Below, piece by piece: positions 41,638-52,093 of a DNA stretch of 64,000 nucleotides. The position numbers were made by a program, and so were the translations under genes. The stretch is from Streptosporangiales bacterium (lineage in GTDB: Bacteria > Actinomycetota > Actinomycetes > Streptosporangiales > WHST01), in assembly GCA_009379955.1 (NCBI GenBank), contig WHST01000012.1, positions 1 to 64,000 of the forward strand, read 5' to 3'. The notes beneath the pieces are model-generated. The model did not search any database and had not been told where the DNA came from. It was given only the letters and a program-made list of their open reading frames with translations. Position 1 is the stretch's first letter; each line of letters opens with the position of its first letter.

Positions 41638-43155
41638 ATGACCGATGACGCGCTCCTGACGATGGCCGGCATCGTCAAGACCTTCCCCGGAGTGCGCGCG
41701 CTCGACGGGGTCGACCTGGAGGTCCGCGCCGGCGAGGTGCACTGCCTGCTCGGCCAGAACGGCGCCGGAAAGTCCACACTGATCAAGGTGCTGTCGGGCG
41801 CGCATCAGCCGGACCAGGGCGTGATCAGCTGGCACGGTCGACCCATCACGCTCGGCTCGCCGGTCGACGCACTGCGCCTCGGCATCGCCACCATGTACCA
41901 GGAGCTCGACCTGGTCGACGGGCTGTCGGTGGCGGAGAACGTCTTCCTCGGTCACGAGCCGGCCACGTTCGGCTTCACGCGCTACCGGCACGCCCGGGCC
42001 AGCGCCAGTCGACTGCTGCACCGGCTGGGCCATCCGGAGATCCCGCCGGGCCGAGAGGTCGAGCTGCTGTCGGCCGCCGGCAAGCAGCTGGTGTCGATGG
42101 CACGAGCACTCGCGCACGACGCGCAGCTGATCGTGATGGACGAGCCGACCGCGGCGCTGGCCAACGACGAGGTCGACAACCTGTTCCGCATCGTCGGGGA
42201 GCTGACCGCGGCCGGCGTCGCCGTCGTCTACATCTCCCACCGGCTCGACGAGATCCGCCGCATCGGGCATCGAGTGACCGTGCTCAAGGACGGGCGCACC
42301 GTCGCATCCGGACTCGACGCGGCGAGCACACCGACCGCACAGCTGGTCAACCTGATGTCCGGCCGCACGATGCAAGCCGTCGCGCCGCGCCGCCAGGAGT
42401 CCACGATGGACGAACGGCGCGAGGTGCTGAGGGTCGAAGGGTTGACCAGGGTCGGCGAGTTCGCCGACGTGAGCTTCACCGTGCACGCCGGCGAGATCGT
42501 CGGCCTCGCCGGACTGGTCGGCGCCGGTCGCAGCGAGGTGCTCGAGACCGTGTTCGGCGCGAGGAAGCCGGACGCCGGCACGGTCGCCGTGGGCGGCAGG
42601 CGGCTGCGACCTGGCAGCGTGACCTCCGCGGTGGCCGCCGGCGTGGGGCTCGCTCCGGAGGAGCGCAAGAGCCAGGGCCTGCTGCTGGACCAGTCCGTGG
42701 CCGACAACGTCATGCTGGCCAGCCTGCCTGAGTACAGCCGTGCCGGGTTCCCCGATCGGGCCCGAGAGCTGCGCGACTCCCGCGCCACGCTGGAACGGCT
42801 GGACCTGCGCCCGGCCGACCCGCGCCGGGTGATGCGTACGCTCTCCGGCGGCAACCAGCAGAAGGCGGTCGTGGCGCGCTGGCTGGTGCGCGACTGCAAG
42901 GTACTGCTCCTGGACGAGCCGACCCGCGGGGTGGACATCGGCGCGCGGGTCGAGCTGTACCGGCTGATCCACGAGCTGGCGGCGTCCGGCGTGGCGGTGG
43001 TGCTGGTCTCCAGCGAGGTTCCCGAGGTACTCGGGCTCTCTGACCAGGTACTGGTGATGCGCGAGGGTCGCCTGCTCGCCACGCGGCCTGCGCGGGACCT
43101 CACCGAGGCCGCGGTGCTCGACATGGTGATGACAGGCAGCGAGGTCATGACGTGA
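41638..43155 (+). CDS. Ribose-type sugar ABC transporter ATP-binding protein (RbsA/MglA-like)
   Basis: 505-residue protein with two fused nucleotide-binding domains. The first has Walker A GQNGAGKST near 39 and Walker B LIVMDEPTAAL near 165; the second has the usual degenerate P-loop GLVGAGRSE near 300, then LSGGNQQKAVVARWL and LLLDEPTRGVDIG. It energises import of a sugar or polyol through the permease encoded next, which it overlaps by 4 bases. Confidence 0.93.
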   Translation: MTDDALLTMAGIVKTFPGVRALDGVDLEVRAGEVHCLLGQNGAGKSTLIKVLSGAHQPDQGVISWHGRPITLGSPVDALRLGIATMYQELDLVDGLSVAENVFLGHEPATFGFTRYRHARASASRLLHRLGHPEIPPGREVELLSAAGKQLVSMARALAHDAQLIVMDEPTAALANDEVDNLFRIVGELTAAGVAVVYISHRLDEIRRIGHRVTVLKDGRTVASGLDAASTPTAQLVNLMSGRTMQAVAPRRQESTMDERREVLRVEGLTRVGEFADVSFTVHAGEIVGLAGLVGAGRSEVLETVFGARKPDAGTVAVGGRRLRPGSVTSAVAAGVGLAPEERKSQGLLLDQSVADNVMLASLPEYSRAGFPDRARELRDSRATLERLDLRPADPRRVMRTLSGGNQQKAVVARWLVRDCKVLLLDEPTRGVDIGARVELYRLIHELAASGVAVVLVSSEVPEVLGLSDQVLVMREGRLLATRPARDLTEAAVLDMVMTGSEVMT

Positions 43156-44201
43156 GCGATGGAGCTGACGTGAGCGCGCGGTCGTCCCCGACCGCACCGG
43201 AGTCCGAGGCGACGTCGGAGCCGGACCGCACGGAACCACCGGCGAGAACGCGTGTCCCGAGCGGTCTACGGCTGGACGTCCGCATGATGATCCTGCTCGG
43301 CGTGCTGGTCGTGCTCTGCGTGGTCGGCTACGTCACCAAGCCGGACGCGTTCCTCTCCGAAAGCAACATCTCCACGATGCTCCGGCTCGCCGCGGCGATC
43401 GGCGTCGTGAGTGTCGGCATGACCTTCGTGATCATCTCCGGGGGCATCGACCTGTCCGTCGGGTCGCTGGTCGCACTGGCCAGCGTCTGGATGACCACGG
43501 TGGCGACTCAGTCCTACGGCCCGTTCGTGATGGTGCTGTGCGCGTGTGCCGTCGGGCTGGGTGCCGGACTGATCAACGGGTTGCTCATCGCGTACGGCCG
43601 GCTGGTGCCGTTCATCGCCACGCTCGCGATGTACGCGTCCGCGCGCGGGCTGGCCGAGAGGCTGTCCGGACGGCGCACGCAGGTAGTCACCGAGCTGGGG
43701 TTCCTCGACGTCTTCCGCGGTGACCTGCTCGGCATCCCGGTGCTCATCTGGATGCTCGCCGCGGTCTTCGGCGTCGGTTGGGTCGTGCTCAACCGCACGA
43801 CCTTCGGTCGGCGCACGTTCGCCGTCGGCGGCAACGCCGAGGCGGCTCGACTGGCCGGCATCAACGTCAAGCGACACCTCGCGGTGGTGTACGGCATCGC
43901 CGGGCTCTGCTGCGGCATCGCCGCGGTGATGGTGGTCGCCCGTGCCACCTCGGGCGCCTCCACCAACGGCATGTTCTACGAGCTCGACGCGATCGCCGCC
44001 GTCGTGATCGGCGGCACCCTGCTGTCGGGCGGTCGCGGCACGCTGATCGGCACGCTCATCGGCGTGCTGATCTTCACCGTCGTGAACAGCATCTTCGCGC
44101 AGAACAATCTCGAGACCGACATCCAGAACATCGCCAAGGGCGCGATCATCGTCGCCGCCGTTCTGCTGCAGTACGGCACCACCAGAACCAGCAAGACCTG
44201 A
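43152..44201 (+). CDS. Ribose-type sugar ABC transporter permease
   Basis: 349-residue permease with 8-10 helices. A long hydrophilic N-terminus (about 45 residues, Pro/Glu/Ser-rich) precedes the membrane domain. The RbsC signatures [15 protein letters not shown] near 100, [16 protein letters not shown] near 225 and the final [20 protein letters not shown] are present. GTGA overlap with the ATPase gene. Confidence 0.93.
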   Translation: MSDGADVSARSSPTAPESEATSEPDRTEPPARTRVPSGLRLDVRMMILLGVLVVLCVVGYVTKPDAFLSESNISTMLRLAAAIGVVSVGMTFVIISGGIDLSVGSLVALASVWMTTVATQSYGPFVMVLCACAVGLGAGLINGLLIAYGRLVPFIATLAMYASARGLAERLSGRRTQVVTELGFLDVFRGDLLGIPVLIWMLAAVFGVGWVVLNRTTFGRRTFAVGGNAEAARLAGINVKRHLAVVYGIAGLCCGIAAVMVVARATSGASTNGMFYELDAIAAVVIGGTLLSGGRGTLIGTLIGVLIFTVVNSIFAQNNLETDIQNIAKGAIIVAAVLLQYGTTRTSKT

Positions 44202-44242
44202 TGCCACCAACCATGCACGACAGATGATTCGAGGGAGTACCC

Positions 44243-45298
44243 GTGTCTCACAATCCAACGCTGGCTCGCCGCCGGTTACTGCTGGGCGCTTCCGCACTGG
44301 GCGCAGGCGCGCTCCTGGTCGGCTGTACCTCCAACGAGCCGACCGACGAGAGTACGGAGCCGGTCGCCGGTGGTGGCGGTGAGAACGCGTCACCGGGCAA
44401 GGAGATCACCGTCGGCTTCTCCGCGCCGGCCGCCGACCACGGCTGGATGGCGGCGATCACCAAGAACGCGCAGGCGCAGGCGAAGACGTTCTCCGACGTC
44501 ACGCTCAACGCCACCGAGGGCACCAACGACGTCAACCGCCAGATCGCCCAGGTCGAGACGCTGATCAACGCCGAGGTCGACGTGCTGGTGATCCTGCCGT
44601 TCGACGGCAAGGCGTTGACCGCGGTCGCCAGGCAGGCGATGGACGCCGACATCCCGGTGGTCAACCTGGACCGGGTGTTCGACACCGCGCTCGCCTACCG
44701 GACCTGGGTGGGCGGCGACAACTACCGGATGGGCGTCAACGCCGGCGACTACCTCGGCGAGCAGCTCAAGGCGAAGAAGGTGTCCGATCCGGTCATCGGC
44801 GAGGTCGCCGGGATCGACTCGCTGCCGCTGACACGGGACCGCAGCAGGGGATTCAAGGACGCCCTGGCACGCCACGGGTTCAAGGTCGGTCCACGGGTGG
44901 CCGCGGAGTTCACCTCGGAGTCCGGTGAGCGGCAGACCGCGAACCTGCTCCAGGGCGCAGGCAAGCTCGACGCGCTGTGGAACCACGACGACGACCAGGG
45001 CGTCGGCGTGCTCGCCGCGATCGAGTCGGCGGACCGGAGCGAGTTCATCATGGCCGGCGGTGCCGGGTCGCGGAACATGATGGACCGGATCAAGTCAGAC
45101 AGCTCGGTCATCAAGGCCACCGTCCTGTACAGCCCGGCGATGGCGTCCTCGGCGATCTCGCTCGCCCGCCTGCTCGGTCAGGACAAGGGCATGGCCGATC
45201 TCGCCGAGCACGAGATTCCCGCGAGCATCACCGCCTACTCGGCGGTCGTGACCAAGGAGAACGTCGACCAGTACCTGGACATCGGCTTCGCGTCGTAG
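44243..45298 (+). CDS. Sugar ABC transporter substrate-binding lipoprotein
   Basis: 351-residue ribose-binding-type protein (peripla_BP_4). An ARRRLLLGAS leader (Tat-like arginines) is followed by lipobox LLVGC with Cys28, then a Gly/Glu linker. The mature fold begins EITVGFSAPAADHGW. It delivers ligand to the RbsA/RbsC-type pair. GTG 44243 is preceded by GAGGGAG. The gap to the permease is 41 bases. Ligand not identifiable. Confidence 0.9.
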   Translation: MSHNPTLARRRLLLGASALGAGALLVGCTSNEPTDESTEPVAGGGGENASPGKEITVGFSAPAADHGWMAAITKNAQAQAKTFSDVTLNATEGTNDVNRQIAQVETLINAEVDVLVILPFDGKALTAVARQAMDADIPVVNLDRVFDTALAYRTWVGGDNYRMGVNAGDYLGEQLKAKKVSDPVIGEVAGIDSLPLTRDRSRGFKDALARHGFKVGPRVAAEFTSESGERQTANLLQGAGKLDALWNHDDDQGVGVLAAIESADRSEFIMAGGAGSRNMMDRIKSDSSVIKATVLYSPAMASSAISLARLLGQDKGMADLAEHEIPASITAYSAVVTKENVDQYLDIGFAS

Positions 45299-45343
45299 GC
45301 GCGGCGTGGGAACGGGCGGACACATAGACGACGAGGGGTGATC

Positions 45344-46516
45344 ATGACGGTGGGCAGCCGGGGACGGATCGGGATCGGCATGGTCGGCCACGCGTTCATG
45401 GGCGCGGCGCACTCGCACGCATGGCGGACAGCGCACCGGTTCTTCGATCTGCCGGTGGTGCCCCACCTTGCCGTCCTCGGCGGTCGCGACGTCGCCAGGA
45501 CCAAGGCCGCGGCGGCGAAGCTCGGTTGGGCGGACGTGCAGACCGACTGGCGTGAGCTGGTGGCCTCCGCCGACGTGCAGTTGGTCGACATCTGTACGCC
45601 GAGCGACTCGCATGCGGAGATCGCCGTCGCGGCCCTGGCCGCCGGGAAGCACGTGCTGTGCGAGAAGCCCCTCGCCAACACCGTCGCCGAGGCCGAACAG
45701 ATGGCCGCTGCCGCGGCCGAGGCGGCAACCCGTGGCGTGCGATCGATGGTGGCGTACAACTACCGCCGGGTCCCCGCGGTCGCCTATGCACGCCGGCTCG
45801 TCGAGGCCGGCCGGCTCGGCACGATCCGCCACGTGCGCGCCCTCTACCTACAGGACTGGCTGTCCGACGAGCATGCCCCCATGACCTGGCGGTTGCGTAA
45901 GGAACGGGCAGGCTCCGGCGCTCTCGGCGATCTCGGCGCGCACATCGTCGACACCACCCAGTACCTGCTGGGCGACGTGCTCACGGGAGTCGCCGCGCTC
46001 ACCGACACGTTCGTCCACAGGCGGCCGGAGGAGAACGGCTCGGGCGAGCTCGACGACGTCACCGTCGACGACGCGACGGTGTTCCTCGGCCGGTTCGCCG
46101 GCGGCGCGCTTGCGACGTACGAGGCCACCAGGTTCGCGCTCGGCCGCAAGAACGGCATGTCGGTGGAGATCAACGGGTCGCGCGGCAGCCTGCGCTTCGA
46201 CTTCGAGTCGATGAACGAGCTGTGGTTCTTCGACGGCACGGGCGACGCCGCGGAGGCGGGGTTCCGGCGCATCCTCGTCACCGAGCCGACCCACCCGTAC
46301 GTCGGCGCGTGGTGGCCGCCGGGGCACCTGCTCGGCTACGAGCACACGTTCACCCATGAGGTGGTCGACCTGGTGCGGGCGATCGTCGACGGCACCGACC
46401 CCGCACCGTCGTTCGCGGACGGGCTGCGGGTGCAGCGGGTGCTCGACGCCGTCGGCAGAAGCGCTGCGGCAGGATCGGCGTGGACCGAGGTCGCAGCAGT
46501 GGGGAGCAGACGATGA
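45344..46516 (+). CDS. Gfo/Idh/MocA family NAD(P)-dependent sugar dehydrogenase
   Basis: 390-residue oxidoreductase. Dinucleotide motif [18 protein letters not shown] lies near the N-terminus, the catalytic lysine is in EKPLA near 107, and the [17 protein letters not shown] histidine-containing motif near 185 completes the active site. It probably oxidises the imported sugar or a cyclitol. ATG 45344 has GAGGGG 6 bases before; an in-frame GTG at 45338 overlies that site and is rejected. It overlaps the isomerase gene by ATGA. Confidence 0.92.
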   Translation: MTVGSRGRIGIGMVGHAFMGAAHSHAWRTAHRFFDLPVVPHLAVLGGRDVARTKAAAAKLGWADVQTDWRELVASADVQLVDICTPSDSHAEIAVAALAAGKHVLCEKPLANTVAEAEQMAAAAAEAATRGVRSMVAYNYRRVPAVAYARRLVEAGRLGTIRHVRALYLQDWLSDEHAPMTWRLRKERAGSGALGDLGAHIVDTTQYLLGDVLTGVAALTDTFVHRRPEENGSGELDDVTVDDATVFLGRFAGGALATYEATRFALGRKNGMSVEINGSRGSLRFDFESMNELWFFDGTGDAAEAGFRRILVTEPTHPYVGAWWPPGHLLGYEHTFTHEVVDLVRAIVDGTDPAPSFADGLRVQRVLDAVGRSAAAGSAWTEVAAVGSRR

Positions 46517-47517
46517 GTCGACCAGTGACGCTGTTCACCGGCCAGTGGGCGGATCTTCCGTTCGAGGAGGTGTGCGAGCTCGCCGCACGCTGGGGATACG
46601 ACGGTCTGGAGATCGCCTGTTCCGGCGATCACTTCGAAGTCGACCGAGCGCTGGCAGAGGACGACTACGTCGCGGGCAAGCTGCGGCAGCTCGCTTCACA
46701 CGGACTCGGGGTGTGGGCGATCTCCAACCATCTCGTCGGCCAGGCGGTGTGCGACGACCCGATCGACGACCGGCACCGCAACATCCTGCCGTCCCGGATC
46801 TGGGGTGACGGCGACGCAGAGGGTGTGCGCGCCCGCGCGGCGCAGGAGATGGCCGACACCGCACGTGCCGCCGCGAAGCTGGGTGTCTCCACCGTCGTCG
46901 GCTTCACCGGGTCGAAGATCTGGAAGTACGTCGCGATGTTCCCGCCGGTGTCGCAGGAGGTCGTCGACGACGGCTACGCCGACTTCGCCGAGCGATGGAA
47001 CCCGATCCTCGACGTGTTCGACGAGCAGGGCGTCCGCTTCGCACACGAGGTGCACCCGTCGGAGATCGCCTACGACTACTGGACCACCAGGCGCACGCTG
47101 ACCGCCGTGGACGACCGTCCGGCGTTCGGTCTGAACTGGGACCCGTCGCATTTCATCTGGCAGGACCTGGACCCTGTCGGGTTCATCCTGGACTTCGCCG
47201 ACCGCATCTACCACGTCGACTGCAAGGACACCAAGAAGCGCTTCGACGGCCGCAACGGCCGGCTGGGCTCGCACCTGCCGTGGGCCGATCCGCGGCGCGG
47301 CTGGGACTTCGTGTCGACCGGCCACGGCGACGTGCCGTGGGAGGAGTCGTTCCGCGCGCTCAACGCGATCGGCTACACCGGCCCCCTCTCCGTGGAATGG
47401 GAGGACGCGGGCATGGACCGGCTGCGCGGCGCGGCGGAAGCGGTGACGTTCGTCCGCAACCTCAGCTTCGACAAGCCGGCCGCTGCGTTCGACGCGGCGT
47501 TCAGCACACGGGATTGA
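46513..47517 (+). CDS. Sugar phosphate isomerase/epimerase (xylose-isomerase-like TIM barrel)
   Basis: 334-residue AP-endonuclease-2-like barrel. Metal ligands are visible in [11 protein letters not shown] near 185 (Glu), [10 protein letters not shown] near 215 (Asp, His), HVDCKD near 240 and [11 protein letters not shown] near 300. It likely isomerises the keto sugar made by the preceding dehydrogenase. Coupled to that gene by a 4-base overlap and ends the sugar operon. Confidence 0.92.
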   Translation: MSRPVTLFTGQWADLPFEEVCELAARWGYDGLEIACSGDHFEVDRALAEDDYVAGKLRQLASHGLGVWAISNHLVGQAVCDDPIDDRHRNILPSRIWGDGDAEGVRARAAQEMADTARAAAKLGVSTVVGFTGSKIWKYVAMFPPVSQEVVDDGYADFAERWNPILDVFDEQGVRFAHEVHPSEIAYDYWTTRRTLTAVDDRPAFGLNWDPSHFIWQDLDPVGFILDFADRIYHVDCKDTKKRFDGRNGRLGSHLPWADPRRGWDFVSTGHGDVPWEESFRALNAIGYTGPLSVEWEDAGMDRLRGAAEAVTFVRNLSFDKPAAAFDAAFSTRD

Positions 47518-47533
47518 CCCATACTGAACAGTC

Positions 47534-48055
47534 ATGACCGATGATGCGCACAAGCCCAGCCGTGAGCTCTCCGACTCGGAGGAGGTGCTGCTCGGCTTCC
47601 TCGACTACTACCGGTCGGTGATCACCCGAAAGATCGACGGCCTCGGTGAGGAGGAGCTGCGGTCGAGCCGGCTGCCGTCGGGCTGGACCCCGTTGCAGCT
47701 GCTCAAGCATCTCGCGTGCATGGAACAGCGGTGGTTCCGCTGGGGCTTCACCGCCGAGCAACTGCCGGACCCGCACGGGGACGAGGACGACTCCGGGCGT
47801 TGGCGGGTCGGCGCCGACGAGACCGCCGCCGAGCTCGTCACCGCTCTGCACGCCGCGGGCGCGTCCACCCGGTCGATCGTCACTGCCGCCGACCTGACCG
47901 ACGTCGCCGCGGCCGGCGGACGGTTCCCCGAGGACGACCCGCGCCCTCGTCCCACGCTGGCGTGGATCCTGGTCTACGTGCTCCAGGAGTACGCCCGTCA
48001 CGCCGGCCACCTCGACACCGCCAGGGAGCTCATCGACGGTGCCACCGGCGAGTAG
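47534..48055 (+). CDS. DinB-like, mycothiol-dependent enzyme family protein (DUF664 type)
   Basis: 173-residue four-helix-bundle protein. Metal-binding histidines are expected in LLKHLACME near 62 and in YARHAGHLD near 155, the DinB triad positions. Such proteins act as mycothiol-dependent transferases or isomerases, with unknown substrates. It starts 16 bases after the isomerase gene; CATACT at 47520-47525 lies where a leaderless -10 would be, so it could have its own promoter. Confidence 0.82.
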   Translation: MTDDAHKPSRELSDSEEVLLGFLDYYRSVITRKIDGLGEEELRSSRLPSGWTPLQLLKHLACMEQRWFRWGFTAEQLPDPHGDEDDSGRWRVGADETAAELVTALHAAGASTRSIVTAADLTDVAAAGGRFPEDDPRPRPTLAWILVYVLQEYARHAGHLDTARELIDGATGE

Positions 48056-48114
48056 CGCCGGATCCGGTCTCACTCGCCCGGGTCGAACCGAACGACCGTG
48101 CCTAGACTGAACCG

Positions 48115-51100
48115 GTGTCGTCCGCCCTGACCCTTCTCGACGGCGTGCGCTGGTGCGGCAGGCTCGTTGCCGGCGACCGGCCGCAGGCGTTGCTGGCGGC
48201 GCTCACTGCCGGAAGCGGCCGCGCGGTGAGCAACGAGCGGCTGATCGAGGCGGTGTGGGGCGAGGACGTCCCGGCCAACACGGGCAAGGCGTTGCAGGTA
48301 CTGGTGTCGCGAACCCGTACCCTGTGCGGCCCGGACGCGGTGGTCCACGACGGTCGCGGCTACCGGCTCGGCGTGTCACCGGACCAGGTCGATGTGCTCC
48401 GACTCGGCGAGCTGACCAGGCGAGCCCGTCGCGCCCTGGCAGACGATGACGCGGTCGCCGCGCGTGAGGCTGCCTTCGAGGCGGTCGGACTGACCAGGTC
48501 GCTGGTGGTTCCCGACGACGACCACGACGGTCCGCTGGCCGAGCTGCGCAGGGTCGCCGCGCGGCACGCGGCCGAGCTCACCGGACTGCTCGGTCGCGCG
48601 CTGAGCGCGACCGGCGACCACTCCGCCGCACTGCCCCGTCTCGAGGAGACGTTGCACCGAGACCCGTCGGACGAGGCCGTACTCGCCTGCCTGCTCCGCA
48701 GCGAGGCGACCGTACGGGGTACGGGTGCGGCACTCGATCGCTACGAGAAGTACCGCAGCGAGCTGCGCGACCGGCTCGGCACCGACCCGGGTGACGATCT
48801 CCAGCGGGTCCACCGGTACCTGCTCGCGCTCGACAGGCCGGTGCGCGAGGGGTTGCGCTACGACACGAGCAGCCTGCTGGGCCGCGAGGACGACATCCGG
48901 CGACTGCGCGCTCTGGTGGAGACCGTCCGTGTGGTCTCGATCGTCGGACCCGGCGGCCTGGGCAAGACCCGGCTGGCGCACGTGCTCGGGCGCGACGCCG
49001 GACAACCGGTGGTCCACTTCGTCGAGCTGGTCGGCGTCACCGTGCCGGAGGACGTGGTCGGCGAGGTCGGCTCGGCACTGGGTGTGCGCGACTCGGTCAG
49101 CGGCCGCCGCACGCTGACACCTGAGCAGCGATCCGACGTTCGTGCCCGGATCGCCCAACACCTCGTCTCGGCCCCCAGCCTGCTGATCCTGGACAACTGC
49201 GAGCACGTGGTGGAGGCCGTGGCCGACCTGATCGCGTTCCTGGTGGCCACGACCCAGGACCTCCGGGTGGTCACCACGACCCGTGCCCCGCTGGCGATCG
49301 CCGCCGAGCACGTCTACCCGCTCGGTGAGCTCGGTACACCGGATGCCGTCGAGCTGTTCCGCCAGCGTGCCGTCGCCGCGCGCCCAGGCGTCAGGCTCCC
49401 CCACGACGCCGTGACCGACATCGTCGTCCGGCTGGACGGGCTCCCCCTGGCGATCGAGCTGGCCGCGGCCAAGGTGCGGGTGATGTCGGTCGACGACATC
49501 CGTCGACGCCTGGAGAACCGCTTCGCCCTGCTACGCGGCGGTGCCCGTGGCACCCCCGATCGACACCAGACCCTGATCGCGGTCATCGACTGGTCCTGGA
49601 ACCTGCTCGGGGAGCCGGAGCGCCGGGTTCTTCGCCGGCTCTCGGTCTTCCACGACGGCTTCACCCTCGATGCCGCCGAGGCGGTTCTCGCCGGCGATGC
49701 CCTCGACGCCGTGCAGTCGCTGGTGGACCAGTCCCTGTTGGGCGTGACCGAGTCAGGGGCGGGCGTTCGCTACCGGATGCTGGAGACCGTCCGCGAGTTC
49801 GGTCGGATGCAGCTGGTCGACGCCGGCGAGGACGAACCGGCTCACGCCGCTCAACGCGCCTGGGCAACGACGTACGGTCGCGACCACGGGAAACGGCTGT
49901 TCGGGCCCGACCAGTTCACGGCGATGGACGCCATGGCCGCGGAGGAGAGCAACCTCGCCGACGTGCTCCGTCAGGCGCTCGCCGCACCCGACCCGGACAC
50001 GGTCGTCCAGCTGCTCGCCACGCTGGGCTCGTTCTGGTCCATCCGTGGTGACCACGCGAGAGTGATCGTCCTGGCGGGTGCCATCGTCGATGCGATGGCG
50101 GGCTGGCACCCGCCCGCTCGGCTGGAGGATGTCACCCGGCAGGCCATGGTGGTCGCACTGAACAACCTGCTGATCGCGGCCGACGAGCGGACCAGGTCGA
50201 TCCGCGACCTGCTCATCCGGCTCGGGGACGGTGGCGCCGAGCCCCGGGTGCGTGCCATGACCAGGGTGCTGCTCTCCCTCGACCCCGCCGACGGCGCGGT
50301 GCTCCAGGTGAGGCTCCGAGAGCTCGCCGACGACCCCGACCGTCACGTAGCCGTCGTGGCGTCGCAATGGCTCAGTCACACACTCGAGAACAACGGCGAC
50401 CCCGCCGGTGCCGTCGAGGCGGCCGAGCACGCCCTGGGCCTGACCGAGGAGTCGGACGGCCCCTGGACCTCGGCGATCCTGCACACCCAGCTGGCCCAGC
50501 TCGACATGCAGCTCGGCCGTCGCGAGGCGGCGACGGTCCACGCCCACGCGGCGCTTCCCGTGCTCGACCGGCTCGGGGCGGCCGACGACCTCGTCCAGCT
50601 CCGGACGCTGCTGGCGCTCTGCGCCGTGGCCGACGGGCGTCTGGAGGAGGCTGCCTCCCAACTCCGGCGCATCGACCAGAGGGGGGAGCCGGAGGCCATG
50701 TTCGGCGGGCCGATCCTGGTGCTGACCGGGGAGGCGGAGCTCGCCCTGGCCCGTGGGGATCACGCCACCGGCCTGAGGATGTACCGGGAGGCGGTGCCCC
50801 GGATGCATGCGGTCAGGTTCCCCGGCCTGGAGCAGACCGGCCTGGAACCGTGGGTGCTGCAGGGCGAGTCGACCGCGTTGACGGCGTACGCCCTGTACGG
50901 CGGCGCCGAGGACGAGGCGGCGGGAGCGGAGCTGTTCCGCACCTGCCTCGACCGGGCGCCACGGGCGCTGGACCTCGGCCACCCCGATCTGGACTACCCG
51001 GTGTCCGGCGTCCTGCTGTTCGCGCTCGGGGCCTGGGGCCTGATGCGTCAGGTCATGCCGGCGGAGGACGCCGTGCGGTTGCTGGTCTTGGCCGAGCGGT

Positions 51101-51264
51101 TCGCGTACAACCGCTCGACGCCGACCCTGGCCTGGGAGAACGTCGAGTCGCATGCGGATGCAGGGGCGCCCGGCCTGATCACCGCGCTCCGTGGGGAGTT
51201 CGGGAACCGGCGAGGCCCCGAGCTCCTCGACGAGGCCCGCAGGTGCGTCGAGAAGATCGGGTGA
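48115..51264 (+). CDS. AfsR/SARP-family regulator with NB-ARC ATPase and TPR-like tail
   Basis: 1049-residue regulator. An OmpR-type winged helix covers about 1-85 (ALLAALTAGSGRAVSNERLI), the BTAD domain about 95-240 (GDHSAALPRLEETLHRDPSD, LRDRLGTDPGDDLQRVH). The NB-ARC ATPase from 255 has P-loop GPGGLGKT near 279, LLILDNCEHV near 358 and TTTRAPL near 385. Helical repeats fill 640-1049. AfsR-like proteins activate secondary-metabolism or stress genes after ATP binding. TAGACT at 48103-48108 sits 6 bases before the GTG, suggesting a leaderless mRNA. It converges on the drrAB genes with 10 bases between stops. Confidence 0.9.
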   Translation: MSSALTLLDGVRWCGRLVAGDRPQALLAALTAGSGRAVSNERLIEAVWGEDVPANTGKALQVLVSRTRTLCGPDAVVHDGRGYRLGVSPDQVDVLRLGELTRRARRALADDDAVAAREAAFEAVGLTRSLVVPDDDHDGPLAELRRVAARHAAELTGLLGRALSATGDHSAALPRLEETLHRDPSDEAVLACLLRSEATVRGTGAALDRYEKYRSELRDRLGTDPGDDLQRVHRYLLALDRPVREGLRYDTSSLLGREDDIRRLRALVETVRVVSIVGPGGLGKTRLAHVLGRDAGQPVVHFVELVGVTVPEDVVGEVGSALGVRDSVSGRRTLTPEQRSDVRARIAQHLVSAPSLLILDNCEHVVEAVADLIAFLVATTQDLRVVTTTRAPLAIAAEHVYPLGELGTPDAVELFRQRAVAARPGVRLPHDAVTDIVVRLDGLPLAIELAAAKVRVMSVDDIRRRLENRFALLRGGARGTPDRHQTLIAVIDWSWNLLGEPERRVLRRLSVFHDGFTLDAAEAVLAGDALDAVQSLVDQSLLGVTESGAGVRYRMLETVREFGRMQLVDAGEDEPAHAAQRAWATTYGRDHGKRLFGPDQFTAMDAMAAEESNLADVLRQALAAPDPDTVVQLLATLGSFWSIRGDHARVIVLAGAIVDAMAGWHPPARLEDVTRQAMVVALNNLLIAADERTRSIRDLLIRLGDGGAEPRVRAMTRVLLSLDPADGAVLQVRLRELADDPDRHVAVVASQWLSHTLENNGDPAGAVEAAEHALGLTEESDGPWTSAILHTQLAQLDMQLGRREAATVHAHAALPVLDRLGAADDLVQLRTLLALCAVADGRLEEAASQLRRIDQRGEPEAMFGGPILVLTGEAELALARGDHATGLRMYREAVPRMHAVRFPGLEQTGLEPWVLQGESTALTAYALYGGAEDEAAGAELFRTCLDRAPRALDLGHPDLDYPVSGVLLFALGAWGLMRQVMPAEDAVRLLVLAERFAYNRSTPTLAWENVESHADAGAPGLITALRGEFGNRRGPELLDEARRCVEKIG

Positions 51265-51274
51265 CCCGGTGCGC

Positions 51275-52093
51275 CTACAGGTGGCGCTTGTAGCTCCAGA
51301 CGGACAGCGGGGCGAAGATCGCGATCACCACCACGCTCGCGACCAGCGTCCAGCCCACCTCCGCGGTCAGGTCCGCGTTGTTGGCCAGGTCGCGTGCGGC
51401 GGAGACCAGGTGTGAGACCGGGTTGATCCGCACGAACGTGGCCAGCCAACTGGGCAGCGTGTCGACCGGGACGAACGCGTTGGACAGGAACGTCAGCGGG
51501 AACAGGATCATCATCGAGATGCCCTGCACGCTCTGGGCGCTGCGGGCGATCGTGCCCACCCAGGTGAACACCCAGGCCAGTGACCACCCGGTGAAGATCG
51601 ACAGCAGGATCGCGGCGAGCACGCCGAGCGCGCCACCGTCGGGGCGGTAGCCGATGAGAATGCCCATCGCGAAGGTCAGCGTCGCCGCGATCGTGTAGCG
51701 GAGCAGGTCGGCGACCATCGGTCCCGCCAGTGGGGCGATCCTGGCCATCGGCAACGACTTGAACCGGTCGAAGACGCCCTTGTCCATGTCCTCGCGCAGC
51801 TGCACACCGGTCGCCATGCACGTGGTCAGTACGGTCTGCGCGAGGATGCCCGGGATCATCAGCGGCAGGTAGCTCTTCACGTCACCGGAGATGGCGCCGC
51901 CGAAGATGTACGCGAACATCACCGTGAACAGGATCGGCTGCAGGGTCACGTCGAAGAACTGCTCCGGGTTCCGGCGCATCTTCTTGGTGGCCCGCCAGGC
52001 CATGCTCATGGTCTGGCTGAGCGTCTCCGCCAGGGTGTTGCGGGGCCGGGTCCGTGCGACCGCGACCTTCGGGTCGAGTGTGACCGTGGTCAT
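51275..52093 (-). CDS. DrrB-type ABC-2 transporter permease
   Basis: 272-residue membrane protein with six helices and the ABC-2 arrangement (TLQPILFTVMFAYIFGGAI near 50, LTFLSNAFVPVDTLPSWL near 185). It exports a hydrophobic compound with the DrrA-type ATPase, whose stop it overlaps (ATGA). Relatives confer daunorubicin-type or lipid export. A hydrophilic N-terminus of about 30 residues is normal. Confidence 0.92.
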   Translation of the reverse strand: MTTVTLDPKVAVARTRPRNTLAETLSQTMSMAWRATKKMRRNPEQFFDVTLQPILFTVMFAYIFGGAISGDVKSYLPLMIPGILAQTVLTTCMATGVQLREDMDKGVFDRFKSLPMARIAPLAGPMVADLLRYTIAATLTFAMGILIGYRPDGGALGVLAAILLSIFTGWSLAWVFTWVGTIARSAQSVQGISMMILFPLTFLSNAFVPVDTLPSWLATFVRINPVSHLVSAARDLANNADLTAEVGWTLVASVVVIAIFAPLSVWSYKRHL

